From Halobaculum saliterrae (GTDB lineage: Archaea > Halobacteriota > Halobacteria > Halobacteriales > Haloferacaceae), in contig NZ_WUUS01000006.1 of NCBI RefSeq assembly GCF_009831625.1, positions 62,001 to 126,000 on the forward strand: 64,000 nt of DNA, written 5' to 3'. Position 1 is the first letter of the stretch. Every line of letters starts with the position of its first letter. Shown here piece by piece: positions 8,816-16,433 of the stretch. Made by a program: the position numbers and the translations under genes. The notes below the pieces were generated by a model. That model saw only the letters and a list, made by a program, of their open reading frames with translations. It did not search any database and was not told where the DNA came from.

Positions 8816-9154
8816 ATGCTACTCGTCGTGACGTACTCCCGCGGGGCGCGAACGACGCTCCGCAACGTCTGTCGCAGCCACGACGACACCGTCGTCCGGC
8901 GGCTCGGTCGGGCGGCGCTGTTCGCCGAGACGGAACTGGGCGCCTTCCTCGCGTGTCGCCTCCGGGCGAAGCACGGCTCCGACGTGCAGGTCGAGCGCAC
9001 CGAGCCGTTCAACGAGTTCGCGGCCGTCCGGCCGGCGGTGCGCGAGGCCGCCGTCGCCTACGAGGACCGCGAGACGCCGAGCACGCCGTACGCGAAGTTC
9101 GCCGCCGGCGACGACCACCCCGACCCGGCGGCGATGCGCGACGCCGAACTGTGA
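8816..9154 (+). CDS. conserved haloarchaeal protein, first gene of an operon with a coiled-coil protein
   Basis: This 112-residue protein starts MLLVVTYSRGARTTLRNVC. The hydrophobic first beta strand followed by a basic helix suggests a small alpha/beta fold. There is one Cys-containing helix (NVCRSHDDTVVRR) and a conserved-looking C-terminal YAKFAAGDDHPDP segment. It is soluble and has no known catalytic motif. Its stop codon overlaps the GTG start of the next gene by four bases, so the two are translationally coupled. Function is unknown. Its place between mcm and a MinD gene hints at a chromosome-related role. Confidence 0.75.
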   Translation: MLLVVTYSRGARTTLRNVCRSHDDTVVRRLGRAALFAETELGAFLACRLRAKHGSDVQVERTEPFNEFAAVRPAVREAAVAYEDRETPSTPYAKFAAGDDHPDPAAMRDAEL

Positions 9155-10101
9155 CCGAGCGACCCGTGCCTCGGTCCGCCCCGGCGGAGGCGGCCACGCT
9201 TCGACGTGCCGCCGAGGCGGGAACCGTCGAGGGTGCGTGTGCCGTGCTCGACCTCGACCCGGACGACCCGTTGGCGACGCTCACGGATCGACCGCCGTCG
9301 CTGTGGCGTGCGCTCGCCGCCGCGGCTCGCGAGCGCGGTCGGGAGCACCCACTGGACGATGAACGCCGTCGGCTCCGGACCGAGCTCGAGGCCGTCGACG
9401 CGGACGTCGACGACGCGGGGGACGCGAGCGACGCGCTGGCGGCAGCGCGCCGTCGCGCGGCGACGGCCGGCGCCGACGTGGAGCGGCTGCGCGAGCAGGC
9501 GGCGACACTCCGCGGGCGGCTCACGCAGGCGCGTGAACGGACGAGCGCCGACACCGAGGCAGACTCGGACGCCGCGGAGACGACGGTCGACGCGCTGCGG
9601 GCGGAGTTCGAGGCGGCGACGCGCGCGCTGACCGAGGCCGAGACCGAGCGCGTCGCGGCCGAACAGGCGCTCGCCGACGCCGTCGAGCGGTCGCGGGCGG
9701 CTCGCGACGCACGTGAGCGTCGCCTCCACCTCCGCGACGCGCTCACGAACCGCCGCCGAGAGATCCGTCGCGACCTCGCTCGCGAGGTGTATCCGGCCTT
9801 CGTGGACGCGGTCGCGACGTTCCGCTCGAACGCCGCGTGCATCCTCGGCGGCGACTCGGCCACCCGCGACTCCGGTGTCGGCGACTCCGACGCCCACGGC
9901 ACCGCCTCCGACGGGTCTCTCACCGCTCGACCGGGCGACGGTCCGGATGACTTCGATGGCGACGCCGTGGTCGCGCACGCGGCTGCGGTGCGAATCGCCG
10001 ATCGGGCCGACCCCGTCGTCGTCGCCGTCGACCGATTCCCGTCTCCAGAGAAGGTCCACGAGTGGCTCGGCTCGCCGGTCGTGTTCGTCGCTCCCGACTG
10101 A
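9151..10101 (+). CDS. coiled-coil protein of unknown function
   Basis: The GTG start overlaps the previous stop (GTGA). The 316-residue product is dominated by Ala, Glu and Arg. Heptad-like helices from about residue 65 to 210 predict a long coiled coil with little Lys. The C-terminal 60 residues (AVRIADRADPVVVAVDRFPS onward) look like a compact alpha/beta cap. A long in-frame extension upstream runs over the preceding gene and is rejected. The layout recalls a structural or scaffold protein rather than an enzyme. It forms a coupled pair with the upstream gene. Confidence 0.72.
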   Translation: MTERPVPRSAPAEAATLRRAAEAGTVEGACAVLDLDPDDPLATLTDRPPSLWRALAAAARERGREHPLDDERRRLRTELEAVDADVDDAGDASDALAAARRRAATAGADVERLREQAATLRGRLTQARERTSADTEADSDAAETTVDALRAEFEAATRALTEAETERVAAEQALADAVERSRAARDARERRLHLRDALTNRRREIRRDLAREVYPAFVDAVATFRSNAACILGGDSATRDSGVGDSDAHGTASDGSLTARPGDGPDDFDGDAVVAHAAAVRIADRADPVVVAVDRFPSPEKVHEWLGSPVVFVAPD

Positions 10102-10210
10102 CCTGTCGCCGGATCCGTACGCTGTACACGGCAACTAGGCGACCGACCGAGCTCAGACCGTCGACCCGACCGGACGGACGTTTATCGCCGATGACGGAAC
10201 CACTCCGGGC

Positions 10211-11041
10211 ATGCCGATCTCGCTGGACTCCGGCGTGAGGACCGAGGGGGGCGTCGCGCTCGTCTCCGTCCGCGTCCGGAACTCGGAGCCGGTCGCCCGC
10301 CGTGTCGTTGTCGAGAACCGCCTCCCCGGCTCGGTGTTCCCGCCGCGGCGACACGGCGTGCCCGAGCCGGGGTGGTCGAGCGACGGCTACGCCGGCGTCG
10401 TCGACGCGCACGGCGAACTCGTGCTCGGCTACGCCTGCCGAGTCGACGGCGACGGCGCCACTTCGGAGGACGAGAAGCCCCCACGGGACGCCCCGGACGC
10501 TTCGGACGGTCCGAACCCTCCCAACGCCTGTCGGACGGAGGAGCCGGTCGAACTCGTCGACGTTTCGGACCCGTCGACCGGCGAGGCGGACCCGCTGAGC
10601 GATGCGCTCGCCGGGTTGGCGGATCACAGGCCCCCGCCGGACGCGGTCGGTCCGGCGGGTGGCCAGCCGGATCCCGGCGGGGCCGAGGCCGAGGCGTCGA
10701 CGGCGGGCGAGTCCGGCCCGGACGGGTCGAGCCCCGACGGGTCGACTCCCGACACGCCGACACCACGCGAGTCGCGTTCCGCGCCCGCGACGCCTCCGCC
10801 GGGTGTGGCGCGCTACCTCGAGGAGGTCGACGGTCGGATCTCGCGGGCGGAGACGCTCGAGAGCGGGTCGGTTTCGGAGGCGACGGCGGAGCTCAAGGGA
10901 GGAGTCGCTCCGGTCGGGCTGGAGGAACTGGTCGCACTCGACGCGCGGGCATTGGCGCGGATCGCGGACCGAGCCGAGTCGCTCGCCGCGCGGGCGGAGG
11001 CCGTCGACGTGCCGACGGACGCGCTGGAGCGCCTCGCGTGA
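10211..11041 (+). CDS. conserved protein with disordered middle, coupled to MinD
   Basis: This 276-residue protein has an N-terminal beta-rich domain of about 75 residues (VRTEGGVALVSVRVRNSEP resembles an immunoglobulin-like or CARDB-like strand pattern). A Pro/Ser/Asp/Gly-rich low-complexity linker follows (about 85-195), then a C-terminal helical region (about 200-276). The stop overlaps the GTG start of the MinD gene by four bases, so the two are translationally coupled and may interact. A TATA element tttatc at 10181-10186 lies 27 nt upstream of the ATG, giving this pair its own leaderless promoter. No characterised family is recognised. Confidence 0.72.
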   Translation: MPISLDSGVRTEGGVALVSVRVRNSEPVARRVVVENRLPGSVFPPRRHGVPEPGWSSDGYAGVVDAHGELVLGYACRVDGDGATSEDEKPPRDAPDASDGPNPPNACRTEEPVELVDVSDPSTGEADPLSDALAGLADHRPPPDAVGPAGGQPDPGGAEAEASTAGESGPDGSSPDGSTPDTPTPRESRSAPATPPPGVARYLEEVDGRISRAETLESGSVSEATAELKGGVAPVGLEELVALDARALARIADRAESLAARAEAVDVPTDALERLA

Positions 11042-11700
11042 TCGTCGCGGTCGCGGGCGGGAAGGGCGGCGTCGGCAAGTCGACGCTGGCGTACAACGTC
11101 GCGGGCGCGCTCGACGCGCTCGTCGTCGACGCGTACCTCGCGATGGCGGACCTGCCGGGCGGGCGCGAGCGCGGGCCAGACCTCCACGACGTGCTCGCCG
11201 GCCGGGCGACCCCCGCGGAAGCAGTTCGGCCGGGGCCCGTGGACGTGCTCCCGTGCGGTCGAACTCTCGCGGGTGCCCGACTGGCCGACGTGCGCCGGCT
11301 CCGGGAGACGGTCGCGGTCGACGGGTACGAGCACGTCGTCGTCGACTCGCCCGCCGGGCTCCGCGTCGACGCGGGCGCGCCGCTTGCCGTCGCCGACGCG
11401 TGTCTCCTCGTCGCGTCGGCGACGCGGTGGGCGCTGGCGGACGCGCTCGCGGCCCGCGAACTGGCCCGGGAGCTCGACTGCGGGCTCGCGGCCGTCGCGC
11501 TCAACCGCGTCGTCGACGACCCGCCCGTCGAGGCGGTCGAACGCGCGCTCGGCGCGCCGACGACGGGGATTCCGGCGGACGAACGGATCGGGCGGTCGAT
11601 CGCCGCGGAGGAACCGATCGGAACGGCGGCCCCGGAGTCGGCCGCGGCTCGAGCGATCGAGGAACTCGCCGCGGCCGTCCGTCGCTGTGCGGTCGCCTAG
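11038..11700 (+). CDS. minD: MinD/ParA-family P-loop ATPase
   Basis: The GTG start overlaps the upstream stop. The 220-residue product opens with the deviant Walker A GGKGGVGKST (residues about 7-16). Switch and Walker B regions follow at VDAYLAMADLP and HVVVDSPAG. This is the MinD/ParA fold, which positions cell structures by ATP-driven dimerisation and surface binding. Gene order (mcm, three to four small genes, MinD, TFB) matches my memory of H. volcanii minD1 (HVO_0225). Those MinD paralogues affect positioning of motility or chemotaxis structures or have no known role. No obvious C-terminal amphipathic membrane helix is seen. Confidence 0.88.
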   Translation: MIVAVAGGKGGVGKSTLAYNVAGALDALVVDAYLAMADLPGGRERGPDLHDVLAGRATPAEAVRPGPVDVLPCGRTLAGARLADVRRLRETVAVDGYEHVVVDSPAGLRVDAGAPLAVADACLLVASATRWALADALAARELARELDCGLAAVALNRVVDDPPVEAVERALGAPTTGIPADERIGRSIAAEEPIGTAAPESAAARAIEELAAAVRRCAVA

Positions 11701-11741
11701 GCGAGAAGGACGACCCGTTCACCCGCAGAGGCTTCGACCGG

Positions 11742-12602
11742 TCACTCCCCGCGAAGCTCGACGTACGAGGAGCGGAGCGTGACGGGGGTCACGTCGGCGA
11801 CCTCGGCCGCGGCCGCCTGCGTGCAGTCGGCGCCGGCGTCGCGTGCGGCGGCGTACAGACACGCCGCGGCGACGCCGCACGGGTTGCGCCCGTTCGTGAG
11901 TCCCTCGTCGCGGGCGCGGTCCAGATACTCGCGGGCGGCGCGCTCGACCTCGGTGTCGAGTCCCAGCTCCGTCGCGAACCGGGGCAGGTACTCGACCGGG
12001 TCGATCGGACCGACGGGGAGGCCGAGTTCGCGGTTCATCGCGTCGAAGGCGGCGCGAAGCTCGTCGGCGTCGGCCTTGGCGTCGGCGACGAGTTCGCCGC
12101 GGGTGCGCGAGACGCCGGCGACCCGGCAGGCGACGTACACCGCCGCCGCGGCGAACCCCTCCAGCGACCGCCCCCGGAGCAGGTCGGCGTCCTGCGCCGA
12201 GGTGAACAGCGAACACGCCCGATCGCGCAGCGAATCGGGAAGCCCGGCACACGAGACGATCCGTCGGATCTCGGTGAAGCCGTACACCTTGTTGCGGTCC
12301 CGCTTCGAGGAGATCTGTGCCCGCGTGTGCTGTCTGCGCATCCGCGCCCACTGGCGACGCTTGCGACCTTTCACGCGCGTGTGGCCGATCTCGGTCGAGA
12401 GTCCGCGGTCGTGGCGCGAGCGGGTCAGCGGCGCCCCCGTCCGTCTGGGATCGTGGTCGTCGTCCGCGAAGCTTCGCCACTCGGGGCCGTGGTCGATCCG
12501 GTCCTCCGAGACGACGAGCCCGCACTCGCTACACACCGCCTCGTCGCCGTCCGCGTACACTCGGCCCTCGCATTCGGGACACGCCGTCGTGCTCGTTGCC
12601 AT
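11742..12602 (-). CDS. tfb: transcription initiation factor TFB, with zinc ribbon
   Basis: This 286-residue TFIIB homologue recruits RNA polymerase to TBP-bound promoters. The N-terminal zinc ribbon is intact (C8, C11, C24, C27). The B-finger/reader region follows (GPEWRSF through TRVKGRKRRQWARM), then two cyclin repeats (about 95-185 and 190-286). The ATG is 27 nt downstream of a minus-strand TATA element (plus-strand 12626-12633), so its mRNA is probably leaderless. It is one of two TFBs in the window; the other lacks the zinc-ribbon cysteines. Haloarchaea use several TFBs with different TBPs for global programmes, so this is probably a specialised paralogue. Confidence 0.93.
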   Translation of the reverse strand: MATSTTACPECEGRVYADGDEAVCSECGLVVSEDRIDHGPEWRSFADDDHDPRRTGAPLTRSRHDRGLSTEIGHTRVKGRKRRQWARMRRQHTRAQISSKRDRNKVYGFTEIRRIVSCAGLPDSLRDRACSLFTSAQDADLLRGRSLEGFAAAAVYVACRVAGVSRTRGELVADAKADADELRAAFDAMNRELGLPVGPIDPVEYLPRFATELGLDTEVERAAREYLDRARDEGLTNGRNPCGVAAACLYAAARDAGADCTQAAAAEVADVTPVTLRSSYVELRGE

Positions 12603-12676
12603 ACTCGAACGTCGGTCCCGAAGCCATACTTATGTGTGGGGGGCTCCGGCCCCCTCGGACCGGTCGAGCGCGCTCG

Positions 12677-12699
12677 AACGTACCGATAACCGGTACGTT
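12677..12699. promoter_or_regulatory. perfect 9-bp inverted repeat in the divergent tfb promoter region
   Basis: AACGTACCG and CGGTACGTT are exact inverted repeats separated by five bases (ATAAC). The site lies between the TATA box of tfb (minus strand, about 12629) and that of the gene at 12770 (plus strand, 12741-12747), about 45 bases from each. This is where a dimeric regulator of both genes could bind. The binding protein is unknown. Confidence 0.5.
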
Positions 12700-12740
12700 G
12701 CGATCCTACACTCGGTTGTTGTAGATAGATGAAGAGTGAA

Positions 12741-12747
12741 TTTATAT
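12741..12747 (+). promoter_or_regulatory. TATA box of the gene at 12770
   Basis: The element tttatat lies 26 nt upstream of ATG 12770 (centre to A), supporting that start over GTG 12764 and indicating a leaderless mRNA. Confidence 0.65.
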
Positions 12748-12769
12748 CGGATGCCGACCGAGAGTGGCT

Positions 12770-13285
12770 ATGACGCTCTCCGACATCGCCGCCGGTATCG
12801 AGGTGACCGCCCGGCAGGAGGAACGCGGGGTCGCCTCGGTGGACGACACCGACGGCGACCTCGCGTCCCTGCTCGCGCCCCACGTCGACGCGTTGCCGTG
12901 TTCCCCCGAGGCGACGGCGGTCGTGCTCGATCACCACGCTCGCGGGGAGAGCGTGGGTGAGAGCGCTCGCGAGGCAGGCGTCGCCGCGATGACCGCCGCG
13001 AAGGTGCTCCACCGATGCGGCGTACAGGGCGTCTCCCCGCTCGCGCCGACGGCCCGTCGCGTGGTTCGCGACTGGCTCTCCGGCGACGTCTCGCGCGCGG
13101 ACGCGCTCGAGCTGACCGGCGGCGACGAGGCGGCGTTCGCGCTCGCGAGCTACGTCGAGTCACACGACCCTGTCCCGGAGCTGAGCGACGTCGCCCGCGG
13201 CGCGCTCGCCGACGGCGGGAACGCGAGCGTGGAGAAACGGGACGCGCTCGGGGAGACGATGAGTTCCGTCTCGGACCTACGCTGA
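12770..13285 (+). CDS. conserved haloarchaeal protein with HTH-like region
   Basis: This 171-residue protein (MTLSDIAAGIEV) is divergent from tfb. Residues about 50-95 contain a helix-turn-helix-like pattern (HHARGESVGESAREAGVAAMTAAKVLHRCG) that could bind DNA. A second helical unit follows (WLSGDVSRADALELTGGDEAAFALASYV). There are no cysteine pairs or membrane segments. ATG 12770 is 26 nt after the TATA box; GTG 12764 is the only close alternative. No characterised family is recognised. A role in regulating tfb is possible from the shared promoter region, but this is only inference. Confidence 0.72.
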   Translation: MTLSDIAAGIEVTARQEERGVASVDDTDGDLASLLAPHVDALPCSPEATAVVLDHHARGESVGESAREAGVAAMTAAKVLHRCGVQGVSPLAPTARRVVRDWLSGDVSRADALELTGGDEAAFALASYVESHDPVPELSDVARGALADGGNASVEKRDALGETMSSVSDLR

Positions 13286-13401
13286 CTCCGGTCGGCGTGT
13301 CGCTCGAGACGGAACGCACCGACCGATGCCGCGGACCCGCGGTGACTCCGGTTTCCGCCGTCGTCAGTCGTCGTTGCTACGGATCGCGATCGACCCGTTC
13401 G

Positions 13402-14211
13402 TCACCTCCCTCCGCGGACGCGGTCGACGCCGGCACTGAGACGACCGATCACGCCCGTTTCCCCGAACTCGACGTCCAGCTCCGTCTCGAACAGCGTCTC
13501 CGTCGCGGCCACGACGCCGGCGGCGAACGCGTCCGTCCCGAGGCACGCCGGCGCGGCGGCGAACTCGACGGGACCGCGCGGAACCGTCGCGTCCGCGTCG
13601 GTCCCGCCGCTCCCGTTTCCGTCGTCCCCGCTCCCGTCAGTTCGGTCCCCGGAGCCGGGGACGGCGACCGCAATGACCGCGGGGTCGCCGTCGGGCGCGT
13701 CGACGTCGCGGAGCACGTCCCGCTGTCGTCGTCGGCCGTCGGCGCCGTGTTCGGTGTCGGGTGCGACGATCGCGACCCGGTCGACGGCGTGGACCGCGGC
13801 GATCGACGGGTTGGCGGCGATCGGCGGGACGTCGACGAGCACGTGATCGAAGCGAGCGACGGCCTCCGCCACTCTGTCGGCGAGCGCCTGCGCCGCGGCG
13901 TCGTCGCTCGCGCGTGCGAGGCGTTCGAAGGGGGCGCTCGCCGGCGCGAGCGCGATCCGGCCCTCGACCGACGCATCGAGGTCGTACAGTCCCTCGTCGA
14001 GCGAACGCTCGGGATCGAGACACAGCCCGGTCAGATCGGGATCGATGCGCCCCCGGACGAACTCGCCGAGCCCCTGGGTGGCGTAGGCGGCGTCGAGAAC
14101 GGCGACCTCGCGGCCGTCACGGGCGAGCGCGGCGGCGCACTCGACGGCCGTTCGGGTCGTGCCGGCGCCGCCGACGGCGCCGACGAGCGCGAGCGATCGG
14201 ATGCTGGCCAT
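13402..14211 (-). CDS. MinD/ParA-like protein with degenerate P-loop
   Basis: This 269-residue protein has the MinD/ParA fold outline: first strand SLALVGAVGGAG, a Walker B-like strand HVLVDVPPIAANPS (about residue 130), and VAIVAPDTEHGADG. The Walker A reads VGGAGTTRT, so both the signature lysine and the P-loop lysine of KGGVGKT are replaced (V and T). ATP binding is therefore probably weak or lost. A Gly/Asp/Ser-rich insertion occurs near residues 185-205. A TATA element (plus-strand 14233-14240) is 26 nt upstream of the ATG. It lies close to a canonical MinD gene and may act as its non-catalytic partner, but this is inference. Confidence 0.8.
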   Translation of the reverse strand: MASIRSLALVGAVGGAGTTRTAVECAAALARDGREVAVLDAAYATQGLGEFVRGRIDPDLTGLCLDPERSLDEGLYDLDASVEGRIALAPASAPFERLARASDDAAAQALADRVAEAVARFDHVLVDVPPIAANPSIAAVHAVDRVAIVAPDTEHGADGRRRQRDVLRDVDAPDGDPAVIAVAVPGSGDRTDGSGDDGNGSGGTDADATVPRGPVEFAAAPACLGTDAFAAGVVAATETLFETELDVEFGETGVIGRLSAGVDRVRGGR

Positions 14212-14272
14212 GCGGCTGCTGTGCCCGCATCCGATAAATAGTTGCGTGTGTTCGAACGTGGAACAAGCCGGA

Positions 14273-14692
14273 CTACTCGGCGATCGCGTCGGCGATCTCG
14301 TCCAGCTCGTCGTCCCCCACGTCCGGCCGCTCGCCGGCGGCGACGTGGATCGGGCCCCCGCCGTCGCCCTCGAACCGCGGGATGACGTGTACGTGCGCGT
14401 GGGGGACCTCCTGACCGGCGTCCGGGCCGTCGTTGACGCCGATCGTGTGAGCGTCGGCGTCGACCGCGTCCTCGATCGCGGGGGCGAGCTCGTGCACGAG
14501 GTCGAAGACGGCGCGCGACTCCTCCCGTGAGAGGTCCGCGAGGCGCCGGTGGTGACCCTTGGGGATCACGAGGGTGTGGCCTCGAGCCATCGGGTTCGCG
14601 TCGAGGAACGCGAGCGCGTCGTCGGTCTCGGCGACCACGCGGGCGGGGATGTCGCCCGCGACGATCGAGCAGAAGATGCAGTCGTCGCTCAT
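14273..14692 (-). CDS. HIT-family nucleotide hydrolase
   Basis: This 139-residue protein has the histidine triad HAHVHVIP (about residues 98-105), in which the middle histidine attacks the nucleotide phosphate. The N-terminal CIFCSIVAGDIPA motif is typical of the Hint/PKCI branch, which hydrolyses adenosine phosphoramidates and similar nucleotides. Length and motif order fit a single-domain HIT protein. The cysteines C5 and C8 sit where related proteins may bind zinc. It is one of a run of minus-strand genes, with an intergenic gap of about 60 bases on each side. Confidence 0.92.
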   Translation of the reverse strand: MSDDCIFCSIVAGDIPARVVAETDDALAFLDANPMARGHTLVIPKGHHRRLADLSREESRAVFDLVHELAPAIEDAVDADAHTIGVNDGPDAGQEVPHAHVHVIPRFEGDGGGPIHVAAGERPDVGDDELDEIADAIAE

Positions 14693-14759
14693 GTACGTGA
14701 CCCCTCTGTCGTCCGATCGCTTGAAACTGCGGGCGGCGGGAGGAGCTGTCGCCTCCCGT

Positions 14760-15383
14760 TCACGGCAACCGTTCCGAGATCCGCTCCCGGTACTCCGCGT
14801 CGCTCAAGTCCAGCCGCGACAGCCACACCTCCTGATAGCTCGGGTGGAGGATCGGCAGACAGGTCACGCCGAGCGTCGGACAGTCGATCGGCTCACACAC
14901 CGCGTCGAGAAACCCGTCCAACTCGATCCCCTCGAACGCGAGCAGCGTCGCCGTCGCGTGTTTCCCGGTCGTGACGACGACCGCCGGGTCGACGACCTCC
15001 AACTCGGTTTCGAGGTGACCGCGGCAGTTCGTCAGCTCGGTCTCGGTCGGATCGCGGTCGTTCTCGGGATGGCACTTCGCCGCGTTCGTGAAGAAGCAGT
15101 CGTCGCCGTAGCCGAGATCTCGAACGAGGCGGCGGATCCGGCGGCCCGAGTGACGGGAGGTGTACGCACAGCCGGTGTGGTTCCCACCCTTCCAGGTTTC
15201 GGCGTCGGGGTCGCCCGCGCCGGGGGCCTCACCCACGACGAACACGTTCGCGTCCCGGGAACCGGTGCCCCACGAGATGCGGGTACGCGACTCGACCAGC
15301 GCCGGACAGCGTGAACAGTCCGGAGCGAGGACCAACCGGTCCTCGGGATCGGGATGACGGATCCGATCGTCGTCGCCCGTCAT
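14760..15383 (-). CDS. family 4/5-type uracil-DNA glycosylase
   Basis: This 207-residue enzyme removes uracil from deaminated DNA. Motif A is GEAPGAGD (about residue 51) and motif B is HPSYQ (about residue 180). Cysteines at CSRCPALV (about 23-26), CHPEN and CRGHLE fit the four-cysteine iron-sulfur site of family 4 enzymes. The stretch SRDANVFVVGEAPG and the asparagine-containing TNAAKCHPEN are family features. The distinction between family 4 and family 5 is made on the GEAPG motif and cysteine pattern only. It starts only 8 bases from the end of the neighbouring zinc-ribbon gene and is probably co-transcribed with it. Confidence 0.88.
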   Translation of the reverse strand: MTGDDDRIRHPDPEDRLVLAPDCSRCPALVESRTRISWGTGSRDANVFVVGEAPGAGDPDAETWKGGNHTGCAYTSRHSGRRIRRLVRDLGYGDDCFFTNAAKCHPENDRDPTETELTNCRGHLETELEVVDPAVVVTTGKHATATLLAFEGIELDGFLDAVCEPIDCPTLGVTCLPILHPSYQEVWLSRLDLSDAEYRERISERLP

Positions 15384-15390
15384 GGCGGAG

Positions 15391-15849
15391 TCAGGGCTCG
15401 CCGAGCACCCGGTGGCGTCGGTAGAGGTAGGCCGCGCCGGCCGGCACGTTGAGGAACCACACCGCCGTCAGCACCACCCAGACCGCGACGTTCGGATCCC
15501 ACTCGGAGCTCGCACGGACGTAGCGGGTGTCGAAGTACACCGACAGCGGGAGACCGACCCACCCGATCAGGACGAGGAGTCCCCCCGCGGCGCCCAGATC
15601 GCTGGTCGTGGCGGACGCGATCACCAGCAGCAGCCAGATCCCCGTTCCCGCGGCGACGCCGTACCACCACGTGTCCGATACCGACGTCTCGTACTGTGTG
15701 AGGCCGTGGGAACCACCCGTGGGGCCGCCCCCGACGGGGCTATGCTCGTCGTTGCGGACCCCGCAGTTGGGGCACAGCTCCGACGCCCGCTTGATCGTCT
15801 CGCCGCAGGACCGACAGAACGCCTCGTCGGCCGCCTTCGATTCGCTCAT
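15391..15849 (-). CDS. zinc-ribbon membrane protein
   Basis: This 152-residue protein starts with a rubredoxin-like zinc ribbon (CRSCGETIKRASELCPNCG, C12 to about C29). A short linker rich in Gly and Ser and three hydrophobic segments follow (about residues 65-85, 90-107 and 120-142). It resembles the zinc-ribbon plus transmembrane domain proteins common in haloarchaea. It lies next to the TM2-domain protein, which has the same N-terminal ribbon, so the pair may be related. No enzymatic motif is present. Function is unknown, possibly membrane homeostasis. Confidence 0.75.
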   Translation of the reverse strand: MSESKAADEAFCRSCGETIKRASELCPNCGVRNDEHSPVGGGPTGGSHGLTQYETSVSDTWWYGVAAGTGIWLLLVIASATTSDLGAAGGLLVLIGWVGLPLSVYFDTRYVRASSEWDPNVAVWVVLTAVWFLNVPAGAAYLYRRHRVLGEP

Positions 15850-15918
15850 CGCGATCGGCGGTCGGTGGTCTCGGGGCGTACCGGTGTGGTGTACGTCGAA
15901 ACCATCGGGGCCTCGACC

Positions 15919-16245
15919 TCAGTTGCCGTACTTGCGCTGGAACTCGTCCTCGGACTTCGTGAGGTAGATGATCCCCTCGATGATGCCGAGGAGCGCGGGG
16001 ATCGCCGTCCACGAGAACAGGAGATAGATGATCCCTCGGGTGGTGTTGCCGAGGTAGAAGTGGTGCCCCCCGATCCACCCGAGGAAGATGGCGAGGAGTG
16101 CCGCGCTGGTCTTGTCCTTCGAACCCCCGCTCGACGGGGACGACTGGCGGACGCCGCACTCGGGACAGATCTCCGCTTCCTTCTTGATCACTGAACCGCA
16201 ACTGCTGCAGAACTGCTCGTCTGCGGCGGGTGTTTCGTTGCTCAT
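15919..16245 (-). CDS. zinc-ribbon plus TM2-domain membrane protein
   Basis: This 108-residue protein has an N-terminal ribbon (CSSCGSVIKKEAEICPECG). A TM2 domain follows: helix one with FLGWIGGHHFYLG, then GIIYLLFSWTAIPALLGIIEGI, ending in the charged tail. The GGHxFYLG motif is diagnostic for TM2. The start is taken at the ATG at 16245 because a TATA-like element (plus-strand 16273-16278) lies about 30 nt upstream; the longer reading frame to 16308 would begin with residues encoded in the promoter. Eukaryotic TM2 proteins are linked to signalling, but the archaeal role is unknown. Confidence 0.86.
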   Translation of the reverse strand: MSNETPAADEQFCSSCGSVIKKEAEICPECGVRQSSPSSGGSKDKTSAALLAIFLGWIGGHHFYLGNTTRGIIYLLFSWTAIPALLGIIEGIIYLTKSEDEFQRKYGN

Positions 16246-16433
16246 CCTCGTGTCAAGCCTCGCTGCACGTTCAATAAGTATATTGGTTGAATATCGAATG
16301 CGATACACAAGTTATCGCGACAGCATCCGATCGACACCCGGCCGGGCACCCCGACCGGCGATCGATCGGGGTCGCGGGTTCCGGACCCGGCGACGACGTG
16401 CGTTCGGAAGGGACTCGTTCGTCCCGTCCGCGA

